A DNA stretch of 64,000 bases from Zygnema cylindricum (Eukaryota > Streptophyta > Zygnematophyceae > Zygnematales > Zygnemataceae). Where the stretch lies: NCBI GenBank assembly GCA_037447655.1, contig JBBHKE010003242.1:30325-94324 (forward strand), read 5' to 3'. Numbering within the stretch: the first letter of the stretch is position 1; the number at the start of each line of letters is the position of its first letter. The position numbers were made by a program, and so were the translations under genes. This document shows, one piece after another, positions 10,969 to 22,579 of this stretch. Below the pieces are notes generated by a model. That model did not search any database. It was not told where the DNA came from and saw nothing but the letters and a program-made list of their open reading frames with translations.

Positions 10969-13900
10969 ATGGAACCTTTTCGCACTAATCGATTACCTTA
11001 TCAGCGAATTCACCCCCTAGCAACACTCAAGACACACAACTCTCTTCAAAAGTGCCATGGTTCACTTCTTCTTCAGACACATGCTAGATGCCATAGCATA
11101 TCTATCTCTTCTTCTCAAGATTCGAGCACTTTATGTCGTCTCCGAACCACTCATTCAATGCCACGTGGGAAGCCTAAATTGCACTTTTATGTCCGGTAAG
11201 TTTCCAGGCTCTTACAGCAAAGGTGTATTTGTAACTAAATTTTAGTATGAAACAAAATTGTAGACAAAAGTTGAGGTTAAATGTAGAGGGGAATAAACTG
11301 CATGCTATTTCTGTTCGTCGTGCATCAGCTACTACTGTATTAAAAATGATACCAACAGTTTTCAGAAGCTTTCTTACCAACAGATATTTTAAGAATCTGA
11401 CAGCCTAAGAAGGCTGTGTAAATTTGATAAGAGTTATCACAGGAAGATCAAATAACGCAAATGATTATTCACCACTTTTGGCCTGACATAAAAACAGTAT
11501 TTTTGTCACTACATGTTGATCTCCCGTCTCAATCCTTAAATGTCTCGAAACTAAATACTTAAAATGTGTCCCACTAACTTCCTCAAATTTCCTGAATTCT
11601 GCTAAAACCTTAACTTTTCTTCTTCGCAGAACCCGTAAAACCCGCGATAGTTCGTCTTCCTCCTCAGACAAGGATCCCTCCAGCTCACAGCTTGACCCTT
11701 TATTTAGCTGACCCGAATCCCAGAGAACACTATGGTCCCTTCATACATCTCCAAGTGTAAGAGGGTCCTTTACTGCTGCCAATACTCCTCACAAACAACA
11801 AATTCCCGAGGCAAAAGAGAGTGCCACATTTAGTAGCCATGGTCAAAACACAGGATCTACTATTCAAGGAGAAGGTACCGCCCTTGGGCAACCTGGTTCA
11901 TCTCAACAACCAGTTTCTGGTTCGGAATCAGCATCGGAAATGGAAAAAACAAGACACCAAACAGCAGAAACAAGTACGGATCCAGGACGAAGAGTTGATG
12001 AGGAGGCAGTAAATAGAGCCAGATCTATGATGAAAACTGCTGTCATGTGGGGATTGCCTGAGGAAGAGCCATCTAATTTGGAGGAAAATAAAACTGCCAA
12101 AGCTGAAGAATCTTTGAGACTTTCCATGTCTAATCCACAATTGCCGGCGATACAAGATTCATCTCCTGCAGGAAAAGTCTCCACTGTACCTTCCATTAGC
12201 CCACCTGAAGCAGGATCTGGTATGAGCTTTCGACTTTTTGGAGTACCTGTTGGTGTTAATCATCCCATATCACAACCTATGCTTCCCAATATTCGTCCCT
12301 TATCAATTCGAGTTAAGCCTAGAGGATGGAATGTCACCAACGTGGTTGCAAGGTACACAAGAAAATTGGATTAATATAATTTTTTATATGAACTCCAAAA
12401 TTAAATCAAGGTAATGAAAATACTCTCCTCTCAACATGGTGATAAATAACCAAGGTCTCCTGTCCATCAGTTTAGAAAGATTATATTTCCGCAGGATCTG
12501 TCTACGGATGTATCTTTCAATTCTTTAAGTTTGTATTTGTTCACGATCTTCCTGTCACTCTACATCGATTGATAAACATGGAACAGCGTATATAGAAACC
12601 TTGACTTGCAAACTACGTTGTTCAATGTTGACTATGGAATCTTGCATCTATCACTCACTATGAAAGGTGTGATTATTAAGTTGTGGTTTTCTGTTTTGTT
12701 GTGCACACGGTAGACCATGTGCGGAGCAGAATTTTGCGGTTAATTCGTCTGCTTTCAGTGGTCCAACTGGAGCCCTACAACACCTTCAGAGTCTTGCAAG
12801 TACGGCAATAAGTTCTGAAAGTATGTCTGTGTCTGCAAGTTTGGCCGGATATGTGGATTCTCCATCCTTTAACCAATCCTCCCGTGATCCCTTCACCATC
12901 TCAAGACCAGCTCAAAATGTGTCTCTCCCATTACAATATGGAGAAATTCTCCGATCCACTCCTCCTTCACAGAATCCCGGTAGATTTCAGATTTTGCAAC
13001 CTGTCTCAATTGGTACTTCTGACCTCCAATCTAGAATGGTTCCCCCTTTTCCTCTCTCTGAAAGACCTACTGGTCGTACGGACTTTGGGTGTTCAAGTGA
13101 CTTCCCCGGTAGAGCAACTGGGTGCGATGAGACTTCACCAATGCAATCGAGAGTATTAGAGCAGCGAGAAGTCATGATGGACGAAGGAAACCCTTTTCGA
13201 ATTGATCAAGGAACGGGAGGAGGAACGGGAGGAGGAACGGGAGGAGGAACGGGAGGAGGAACGGGAGGAGGAACGGGAGGAGGAACGGGAGGAGGAACGG
13301 GAGGAGGAATGGGAGGAGGAATGGGAGGAGGAACGGGAGGACAAATTGATCCACCGAACACAGGGAGAGCGCAGCCTTCTGAGACGCAGCCAGAAGTTTC
13401 TGATATCTCTAACACTTTATACACAGGTAAGACTCCCAACTTTTTTTTAGGATGATAATTTTAGGAACTTGGCGCGACATATACAGTCTCAATGCAAAAC
13501 TGCTAAGAATTTTTGTAGCTATTTTTATCGCATAGTTAAAGTTTGATTTTGATGAATGGATAAATGGAATAATGAGTTAATCGATCGAGAAACTTTATAT
13601 GCTGACTTGGCAGGAAATCAAGAGGGAGAAGCACTCATTGCCGATGACGACCCTGAAGGTCAAGACGGAAACGTGAAGTCCAGATATGTTTGCAGGTAAT
13701 ACTTTACTACTTGGGACGCATCAAATAAGGATTTCTTAATTGCTCATTTGAAATCAAGAATTTAAATTAGCCATTATCTTGTGGAGTTTTAAAGTGATGT
13801 ATGTAGTCTATTTACTCTGCTTTGGAATTTTGGAATGGCAATTTGATCGTCAAATCCTAACAAGGAACTAGGAAGCTAAACATAGTACCTGAAGTGGAGT

Positions 13901-16264
13901 GGTTGCATATTTATCACCGATGATGATTCTGGAAAATTACAATGCCTATCACTGGTAGTGTATATAACACTAATTTGATCGATTTTTTTTTCACCAAAAA
14001 TCACGATATAGTGTTAGTCACACTATTTAAGGGAGTGAACTACAGGTGGCGCTGTCATTATGCACTAAAGTGGTATTTTTGACACCATTTCTACATTAAT
14101 ACCGAAAACTCCTTTACGATAAAAAATGATTGGCAGGGTAATTTAGACAATGTTGTGTAGTTGTGCCCGTGAATTTGTTGTTCAGAAGATGAGTTTTTAA
14201 GCTCAGTTTTAGTAGCTTTATGTGGAGAATCTTTGATGTAAACTTTGATGCTTACGTCATACTATGTTGGTTGTAAAGCGGATGTTTCTAACTGGTTTAG
14301 TAATTGCTAAATTTGCAATAGGCATAATGATGAAGTTTTATGTTCTGTAACAGAAGTTTTTACCATATGTCTGCAGATAAATTTGCCTGTTGGTGTTCCT
14401 CAATTACAACATGTGATTTGTCAGGGAATCTGTTAATACCATAGTAAGTTTCCACAAGTTATTTGAGAGGAAGGCAAATGAGTTTTCGGTTTTTTCTTCT
14501 GTAACTACAGGTTTTGTGGGCGTACATTCAACAGATCTCGTGCTTTAGGAGGGCACATGAACTCTCATCGCAGAGGTATTGTATGATCTTTCCTTCTGGC
14601 GTGAAAAAAAAAGAAATAGCAGACACCGGACTTTGTTTTCTATTGTCAATGATTAGCTGTTGAATTACTTACAAAAGTTCCCTTTGGTCAATTTGAACTC
14701 TATTTTGCATAGATTGGTTGCAGACTTACGATTGCAATCGGAGTCGTCTTAGGTAACATTTAGAGTTAACATTTCAATAGACATCATCTCATGGAAATGA
14801 ATCATGTAACAACTTTGCACATAACAAACTTCTATTAATCTCTTACTGGCTGAGTCAATTCACGATATACCAATCTCCTGAGCTAATGTTTTCAACCTCC
14901 CGATGCTTCGATGTTCCTCTATTACAACATTGCACTTATTTGTTTTCAATGCTCTTTTTCTATTTTTCTATTCTCCAATGTTCCGATGTTCCGATGTGCC
15001 AATGTTCCGATGTCTTCGTTAATCAATGATCATCATCCAACAGTTTATTTTTCCAATTATGACTGTTAATTTTGCCATTGAAACAGAGAGATATGAGGAA
15101 CATCTCCGTGCTGGACTTGACCTTTGGCGAACAGCTCTTCCTGTTATGGCTGCCGAGGGATCCCTTCCTAGTCTCCTTCAACAACTTGCCCAACCCCAAG
15201 CCGGAAACATAAGCCCAAGTGGTCCTCCCGTTCTCGAAACCGCAGTCCAGAGCCTCCTGAGAATGCCTCCTCCTCGACGTCTTCAAGAACAAATTCGACA
15301 ACCGGTCATTCTACAACCACCCTTTCCGGAGTCACAAGTGGGACCGATAAATATGCCACAAGGATACGCCCGAAGACCTGGAGAAATAGGTGGTGGACAA
15401 TCCCTGGGAAATTTTGCAGAAACTCCGACAGACGTACCTTTTATGTTTCAAGGACAACTACAAGTCGGAGGTGAACTCTACAGTCCTCAACGTCCTCCGA
15501 CAATTGGGCAATTTAATAATCCGGTAGTAGGATCTCTCTCTCCTTCTCGAAACTCCACGCAACTTCCACCACGAATCGGAGCACCTAGTGAATTAGCTCC
15601 AATAGATCCTCCAATATCTCCAGCCGGTCCTTCAAATTCTCCAATAATCCCAGCCGGTCCCTCGAACTCGTTTCCTATGATCTATCTTCCAAGAGGAGTC
15701 GAGGGTTCTACTGCGGGTGCTTGGTTCGCATTAGAACCAGTGGAATCAAGGTCTTCAAGTAGTGGGAATCCCTTAGAATATGGAAGACCGAGACCTGATT
15801 CGCTCTTTTCAGGAAGTGGATCCCAACTTCCTGGATACATGTCACAGTTTCATCAATTTCAACAGTTACAACAACCTTCCCAAATTCGACCTCTTCAAAT
15901 CCAACGTCCCCAAATACAGTCTTCTCAGATACAGTCTTCCCACATCCAGCAACTTCAAAGTCCTCCGCAAGTTCAACAATTTCAACAGGCTTCGGAACTC
16001 CAGTCTCCCCAATTGCAACAATTTCCACAATTTCAACGGCTTGCAAGGACACAGAGCCTTCAAGGACAACAATTTCAACAAACTCCACAGCTTCAGGACT
16101 TTCAGGTTCAGGAATTTCAAACATTGCAACAATCTCCTGTAGGTGGTCAGGGTTTAAGAAATTATGCTCCTCCACAGATCCAGGGGAGGAGGTTGGAGCA
16201 GCAAAGTAGCGATTCCGCGGAGGAGGAAAGAAAGAAAAAAATGCGGTTTACGACAGGAAATTAG
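10969..16264 (+). CDS. C2H2 zinc-finger protein, plant (Q/R)ALGGH type, six exons
   Basis: Proposed coding exons are 10969-11195, 11726-12352 (or from 11630), 12714-13426 (or from 12759), 13614-13695, 14511-14575 and 15087-16264, about 963 residues. All introns are GT-AG and the phases fit. Exons 4 and 5 join to give one finger, CRFCGRTFNRSRALGGH followed by MNSHRRER: C-x2-C-x12-H-x3-H, about residues 549-569. The ALGGH signature and HRRER tail resemble the SUPERMAN/JAGGED-like plant family of nuclear DNA-binding regulators; target and role are unknown. Exon 2 is Ser/Glu-rich, exon 3 has about ten TGGG units, and the last exon is Pro- then Gln-rich, like an activation region. With acceptor 11629 a TGA at 11709 lies in frame; acceptor 11725 removes it and keeps the frame. 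Start choice: ATG 10969 (CCATGG context); an in-frame ATG at 10786 is also open, and 11940 is a fallback. The finger is certain, exon 1 is the weakest part. Confidence 0.8.
13209..13342 (+). repeat. In-frame 12-bp repeat coding Thr-Gly-Gly-Gly
   Basis: About ten near-identical ACGGGAGGAGGA units in exon 3 of the zinc-finger gene code for TGGG (twice MGGG). All frames are open across it on both strands, so the overlapping Pro-, Ser- and Glu-rich frames are by-products of the repeat. Confidence 0.9.
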
Positions 16265-17960
16265 GGTTTGAATGGAAATAATGTGTTTGAAGGGAAATTA
16301 GGATTTGATGGGAAATTAGGGTTTTAAAGGGAATAGGGTTGGATACGTTGATGAGTGAATACCACATTCTTTTAGAATCTTGGGCTATTTGCTACGATTC
16401 TTTTGGGATTCTTTCACGGAGAAAAAGTTGGGTAATTTGATTAGGTTTGGTACATGGACTTTCTTTCAATGCTGTTTCCCTGAAGGTGAAATAAAAGTAA
16501 ACATCAAAAAAGTGGGATGTTGATACTGATCAAATGCACGTTTCTTTGACGTTTGAGAACAATCGCATTCGATGTGTTTGCCTTTTTGAATAAATCAATT
16601 TGAATTTATGTATTATTTGCGTATTTATTGTGTGTATTGTGGTATTCTTTAATTTTAAACTGAGCAGTTTGGCTGGTTATTAAATATAGTATGGTACTCT
16701 TTGTCGTAAAAACTAACAACCATTTTCGTGTTGAAAAGGTTTAGACACGAGTTTTTACATCCTCAATGTATGAATTCAATATTTGGAAAGTTTATATTGA
16801 TATTTTTGTGAAGCTTACAATGACAAGTTTGTAAAACAAAGAAATAAAAGCAAATCAGGTGAACTATAACAAATTTATTTTCAAGACGTCGAACTAAATA
16901 TATGGAAGAAAAAACAAAAGAAAACGAGCCCCCCTTGTCTGGAAGCATGAACCTAGTTGATCTAATGATGAAATTTTTGATTTCCAAAACATGAAACTAA
17001 CAACGTGATCACTAAAGACAAAATTTTAGCCCTAAATATGAGATATTAAGGCCAAAATTACATATATGAGAGACGGCAATAGAAAAAAAAGTAGAAAAAT
17101 CCCCTCGGTTAGAGAGGCGAACATATTCATTTCACAGCGCCATGTGTTCCGGAAACAGAAAAATATGATCAACTTTCCAAAAAAAAACAACCTTCCACCT
17201 GTAACATCAAAATATGATCAACAGTAAAAAGAAAAAAGTGATTGCCGTTAATAACACGTATCTTCTTTTTTCGGATTGGATGAACCAATATCTGATGCGC
17301 TGATGCAATTTTCGACGGATGTAGAAAAAAATAAACTGATTTTGAAACTGATTTTTATTTCAGTTTTTTTTGAGGAGTGGGAGGGAGGTGAGGGCATTCC
17401 CTCCCCTCCCTCTCCACGCCCGCCGCCCCGGGGTGCCTTTTGAGTCAAAATAGAACGTCCCACAAAAAATCACAACAACCTGAGTGAAACCATCTGGATT
17501 GACAACCATCCGCATCGATTTGATTTATCCGATCCGTCTTCATCTTTCCCAAAAAGATGTTGCATCGTCGAAATTTGAATCCCAATCCAATTGTGTTTCG
17601 CTACCATACAATTAAAATGCAACAAACCCTAAAACCACAAAAAAAAAATCCCGTTAGTGACTTCCGATAATACTGCCAAAAAATGGCTAAATGTAAAGCC
17701 ACACCACAGTCAAAGTATTAGAAACTCCCTTGCCAACCCCTTTTTCTATTTTTTTACTTTCTAAATTTGCTTGTCAACTCCAGATTTGATTTGAGAACCT
17801 TACTTGCTCATCCCTTCGTTCGATTGAGAATATTCCTTGCCCACCCTTCCTCTTCCTTCAATGGAGAAGTTTCCTTTCCCACCCTCTCAATGGATTGAAC
17901 ATTTTCCTTGACAGCCCCTTCCCTTGGTTTGACATAGTCGGATATTTTCTTAAAATGTGC
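16265..17960. other. 3' flank of the zinc-finger gene and intergenic DNA
   Basis: Possible poly(A) signals AATAAA occur at 16490-16495 and 16589-16594 downstream of the stop. A degenerate 35-40-bp repeat of TTGCCCACCC/TTCCTTC type runs about 17730-17940. No further gene recognised. Confidence 0.5.
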
Positions 17961-18320
17961 CCTGTGTCTATCCCGAAAAAACCCTTAAAACCCTAAAAAG
18001 CCCTAAAAAACCCTAAAAAAACCCTTTCATGAATTGTATTGTCTCTATCCCTGAAAATCCTAAAAAAACCCTAAAAACCCTAAAAACCCCAAAAACCCTA
18101 AAAAAAACCCTTTCTTGAATTGTGTTTTGTCTCTATCTCTGGAAAAAACCCTAAAACCCTTAAAAACCCTAAACCCTAAAAAAATCCTTTCTTGAATTAT
18201 GTTCTGTCTCTATCCCTGAAAAAACCCTAAAACCCTTAAAAAACCCTAAAACCCTTACCCTTTTCTTGAATTTGGTTCTGTCTCTATCCCTGAAAAAACC
18301 CTAAAATCCCAAAAAAACAC
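17960..18320. repeat. Interstitial telomere-like repeat, higher-order unit about 75 bp
   Basis: Degenerate CCCTAAA/CCCTAAAA blocks alternate with a TTTCTTGAATT..GTTCTGTCTCTATCCCTG spacer, giving about four to five higher-order units. The heptamer is the complement of the plant telomere repeat TTTAGGG, but it is too irregular to be a true telomere. Confidence 0.8.
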
Positions 18321-18639
18321 CCTGTCTTTTTGCAGAATAATATTGGTTTTCCTTTCACATGTTCAAAATGTAAAAAAAATTCTCCAACTTTCAAGTTTAC
18401 GCCTAACCCTAACCCTAATTTCTCAGCTGCATGTATAATCCTAAATTGAAACATAACCCTAATTCTAATGAGGATTAATAATAACAAATAGTTCACATTT
18501 CCATAATCTCACATAAAAATCTTTAAAATCTTTAAAATCTTAAAAGTTCCCTATGACATTTTAGCCATAACTTACCTTTGCAGCCCCCCAACACTAAAAA
18601 ACTCTATGTCAGTTGCAATTATAAACCTAGTATTATAGT

Positions 18640-18844
18640 TAAAAAAATAATAATAATAATTAATTAATTAATTCTATTTATTGTTTTTTTTTTTTATATT
18701 ATTATTAAACCTAGTATTATTATTGTAATTTCATGTTAGCCATATCCAAACACCAAAATAGTAAATGACCTGTATGCAGGGGATCCAATAAAAAAAAAGG
18801 TAAATATAAAAATAAATAAAAATAATAAAAATAAAACCATCATA

Positions 18845-18902
<58 letters not shown>

Positions 18903-18905
18903 AAA

Positions 18906-18938
<33 letters not shown>

Positions 18939-18944
18939 ATCAAA

Positions 18945-18975
<31 letters not shown>

Positions 18976-19000
18976 CCATCATAAAATAAAATAAAATAAA
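18640..19000. repeat. Low-complexity poly(A), (TAA)n and TAAT runs
   Basis: (TAA)n near 18645, TTAATTAATTAA, then long A-runs between about 18850 and 18975 separated by ACCATCA-AAA motifs. The separated A-runs may be stacked retroelement tails or slippage; I cannot tell which. Confidence 0.7.
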
Positions 19001-19506
19001 ACCACCACACAATTGACTTTGCTCACTATAGAAGAAAACAATAATTTACCTTAACTTGACCTGTACTTCTGACATAAAAATAATAATAATAATAATAATC
19101 TTACCCCTTACTTTACTCAAACACTCAGTAATCTCAACATTATTCACTAAAATAACTAATTTATATAATTCAAAAGTACATTATTATCCAAAATTTGGCC
19201 ATCACAAAACCATATGAGGCTCACTTCTTGTTAAGAACTTAAAGAATTTATACATATTTAATTCCAATATTAAGGCTCCATAGGAAGTCGCTCCTTACAA
19301 AAACTGCGAAAAGAAAATGTCAAAATATCAAAACATCAGAATATTACTTCCTGTTGCAAGCAGATTTTATTTTATTTTATTTTTGTAGAAGTTAAATAAT
19401 AAATACAAGAAAAAGAGGACAAGTTATAACAGCAGAGGAAAGGAGAAGAAAACATGTGAGCTTGGCTAAGCAAAATCCAGTACAGCCGTACAGGATAAGT
19501 ACAGTA

Positions 19507-19722
19507 CACCGTGTATCGCTATTAGGGTTAAATGTTTTTCGCCACTTAAAATATCTTTTCTCCGTACACACTTGTCCAATTTTCACATGTAGGCCGCCAA
19601 TCGGAAGCTGAGAATCTTAACTTTCAATCGCAACCGTCAGATCCAAAATCCGACAATTGTGTACGGAGAAAAGATGTATTATGTGACGAAAATAACATTA
19701 ACACTAATAGCGATGCACGGTG
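19507..19722. mobile_element. MITE-A copy, best preserved palindrome
   Basis: CACCGTGTATCGCTATTAG to GATGCACGGTG with TA on both sides, 216 bp. The two arms are inverse along most of their length, including the TCTTTTCTCCGTACACA block. No ORF. Confidence 0.85.
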
Positions 19723-19730
19723 TACAGTAT

Positions 19731-20085
19731 ACCGTGTATCGCTATTAGGGTTAATGTTTTTCATAGATGTCCTATGCGCATAAAACGCACGGGTTAAACT
19801 AACGAATTCTACGTACAGTGCGCATTTTTTAGAGATTTGAGAAGTTAATAAAATTCGTACTTTACTGAACATCCGTACATTTTTAGTCATATTCGTACGT
19901 TTTTGTACATTTTCGTGCATTTTAGGGTTATTTAAGCGGGATTTTAGGGTATCCGACGGTTACGATTGAAAGGTAACATTTTCAGCTTCCGATTGGCGGT
20001 TTCTAACTGAAAATCCGACAGGTGTGCACAGAGAAAAGATGTTTTAAGTGGCGAAAAATTATCAGCACTAATAACGATAACGGTG
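19731..20085. mobile_element. MITE-A copy carrying foreign sequence
   Basis: Both MITE-A ends are present (CCGTGTATCGCTATTAGGG at the left, AACGATAACGGTG at the right). The left arm is interrupted after about 30 bp by roughly 200 bp rich in GTACG/CGTAC, starting CATAGATGTCC like the hAT-like terminus at 5518. Either a nested insertion or a rearranged copy. Confidence 0.65.
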
Positions 20086-20097
20086 TACTGTACAGTA

Positions 20098-20650
20098 CAC
20101 CGCGCCAATCGCTATTAGCGTAGAAGTTTCTTTAGCGTATAAGAATAATTACAGTGGTGTACGCTAATTAAGAATTTGAAAATTTTGAAAAAAAAATACA
20201 TTCTAATTGTTCAATAATGCTAATTTGGGTCTTTGAAAAAAATAAATGTCGGTCGCAAACATGCTTACACTAATACAGGTATTTGTACGTAATATGAAAA
20301 ATCGTACACAAATCGTACGTTCACACGGTCGAAACGCGGTTTTTGTACGAACATGTGCAAACGTGATATTTGACAACCCGATTTTATCCCATTTTTAGAG
20401 AGCATATTCTCATGCGTCCGCTGTTCATTAATTATACTTTTTCATTTATAAAGGTACAATTTTGTACGGTCTGACACTGACCGTACATCACACTATTTAA
20501 ACAACAATGTACTTTCATTTTGTACGGTACTTGGAAAATAACCCTAAATGGCGTACAGAAAAAAAATAGAATAAGCTACACTAATGGAGAATAAAAAAAA
20601 AAAAGGCGGGACGGAATTAGCGTACGCTATGCTAATAGCAATTGGCACTG
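20098..20650. mobile_element. MITE-B copy
   Basis: Starts CACCGCGCCAATCGCTATTAGCGT, ends AGCAATTGGCACTG, TA on each side. The interior is similar to 7207-7746, including the ACACGGTCGAAACGCGG and TGTACGGTCTGACACTGA blocks. Confidence 0.8.
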
Positions 20651-20652
20651 TA

Positions 20653-21208
20653 CACTGCCAATCGCTATTAGCGTAGAAGTTTCTTTAGTGAATATGAATA
20701 ATTACCGTAGTTTACGCTAATTAAGAATTTGAATTTTTTGGAAAAAAACATACATTCTAATTGTTTAATAATTCTAATTTGGGTCTCTGAAAAAAAAATG
20801 TCGGTCATAAACATTCTTACACTAATATAGGTACCTGTACAAAATTTGACAAATCGTACACAAATCGTACGTTCACACAGTCGAAACGTGGTTGTTGGAC
20901 GAATATGTGCGAACGTGTTATTTGACAACCCAATTTTATCCCCTTTTTAGAGCGTATATTATCATGCCTCCGTGGAAACTAAAACTCATTAATCATACTT
21001 TTTCACTTAGAAAGTTACAATTTTGTACGGTCTAACACGTACCGTACACCACACTAATTAAACGAAACCGTACCTTCGTTTTGTACGGTACTTGGAAAAA
21101 AACCTTAAATGGCGTACAGAAAAAAATAGAATAAGCTACGCTATTTGAGAATTAAAAAAAAAAGCGGGATGGAACAAGCGTACACTACGCTAATAGCGAT
21201 TGGCAGTG
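20653..21208. mobile_element. MITE-B copy, head-to-tail with the previous one
   Basis: Begins directly after the TA at 20651-20652 (CACTGCCAATCGCTATTAGCGT) and ends GCGATTGGCAGTG, followed by TA. Same orientation and interior as 20098-20650. Confidence 0.8.
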
Positions 21209-21215
21209 TACTGTA

Positions 21216-21755
21216 CACCGCCAATCGCTAGTAGAGTAAATAACACTAATTCGGTGCCCTTTTTCAAAAAATAAAACCTAAAATACAATCCATAATTCTA
21301 TTTTTTCCATTATTCTAATTAAGGTTTTTTTTTAAATTAGCGTTAATAATGGAAGTACACTGCGATAGAAATAGTGTGGCGTACGGACAAGGTATTTCCG
21401 TATGAAATGGTACTTTTTGAATTACAAAGGCATAAAAAGACACTTAACATTACTACGCACACATGTGAATGTGCACTGGAAGAAAGAGACGTAAACTCAT
21501 CGACAAAAATCACGTTCTCATATGTTCGTCCGTCGACTGTGTGAACAGCGCGAACGAATTGTCATATTTTGTACGAATACATATATTACTGTAGACATTG
21601 AAAGGGCGGGTATTTATTATTCAGGACAACCCAAATTACAGTTAGGGATTAATTAGTATATATATTTAAAAAAAAAAAAAAAACCCGATTAGTGTTAATA
21701 ACACTAATTTTTTTTTACGCTATTTATTCCTTTACTCTAAAAGCGATTGACGTTG
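21216..21755. mobile_element. TA-flanked MITE with MITE-B-like ends and a different interior
   Basis: Ends CACCGCCAATCGCTAGTAGAGTAAATA and its approximate inverse TTTACTCTAAAAGCGATTGACGTTG, flanked by TA. The interior differs from MITE-B. Size 540 bp, no ORF. Confidence 0.65.
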
Positions 21756-21781
21756 TAATCTGTAACAGTAATAGCGAATCG

Positions 21782-22469
21782 TGTTGAGGGTCATGGGCAT
21801 TTAGACTCGGCTGTGATCCACTCCTACTAGGAGTCACACTTGCACCAGCCGGGATATTCGTCCCTGGAGGAGCAAGTGGAGCACTAGGGCTGATTGGAGC
21901 ACTTCAAACAGGAGCAGAGCCATTATGAGACATATTAGCGGAAGCAGACCCAAATAGAAATGCCTAGAAGACTAGATCTATAGTGTAAGATATGTTACTT
22001 CGAAAGAAAGAGATCTTTCAACCAAACAAACATGTACAACAAGCAAATCAAAGACAATAGAGCATAAAACACCTTAAACTGCACTCAGTGCTCTCATTTC
22101 CTTAACTCTTGTGTAGAATGTACATTCTGTATTGAATTGATCAATCCTAATTGAACTAAATACTCAAAAGATCTAGAAAACATCTAAAACGTATGTACAG
22201 GGTTCACAAGACAACCTACTGACAAAAATCTAAGTGTCTGGACCAGAATTGTCCACTAACAATATGTGTACCCTAAAAATCCGGGTGATTCTTATCACGT
22301 CCACATTCATTGGCGACCCTACACACTAATGTACTTAAAGATAACTATTCGTGTAGATACTACAAAAATTCCACACTAAATTCGGTCAATATTGAACAGT
22401 TGGTATTCTAAAAATATTCTAAGTTCTAGACTCAAATTTCTAAGACTTACTAAAGCTTACTTTTCCATA
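21782..22469 (-). repeat. 3' LTR of the minus-strand copia element
   Basis: 688 bp, with ends TATGG...CAACA on minus. It matches the 5' LTR at 27953-28640 with only scattered substitutions, pointing to a fairly recent insertion. Confidence 0.92.
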
Positions 22470-22579
22470 CTCCCTTTAAGCTTTATAAGACTTACTCACT
22501 TAGACCACATGCTTTTCTGCAGTACTCCAACTTAGGAGCGGGAAGGGCTTTTGTCAACATGTCCGCAACCATTTTCTCA

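Noticed and set aside
13156-13439. Pro-, Ser/Arg- and Glu/Arg-rich ORFs on both strands
   Set aside because: They are the other reading frames of the 12-bp TGGG-coding repeat in exon 3 of the zinc-finger gene.
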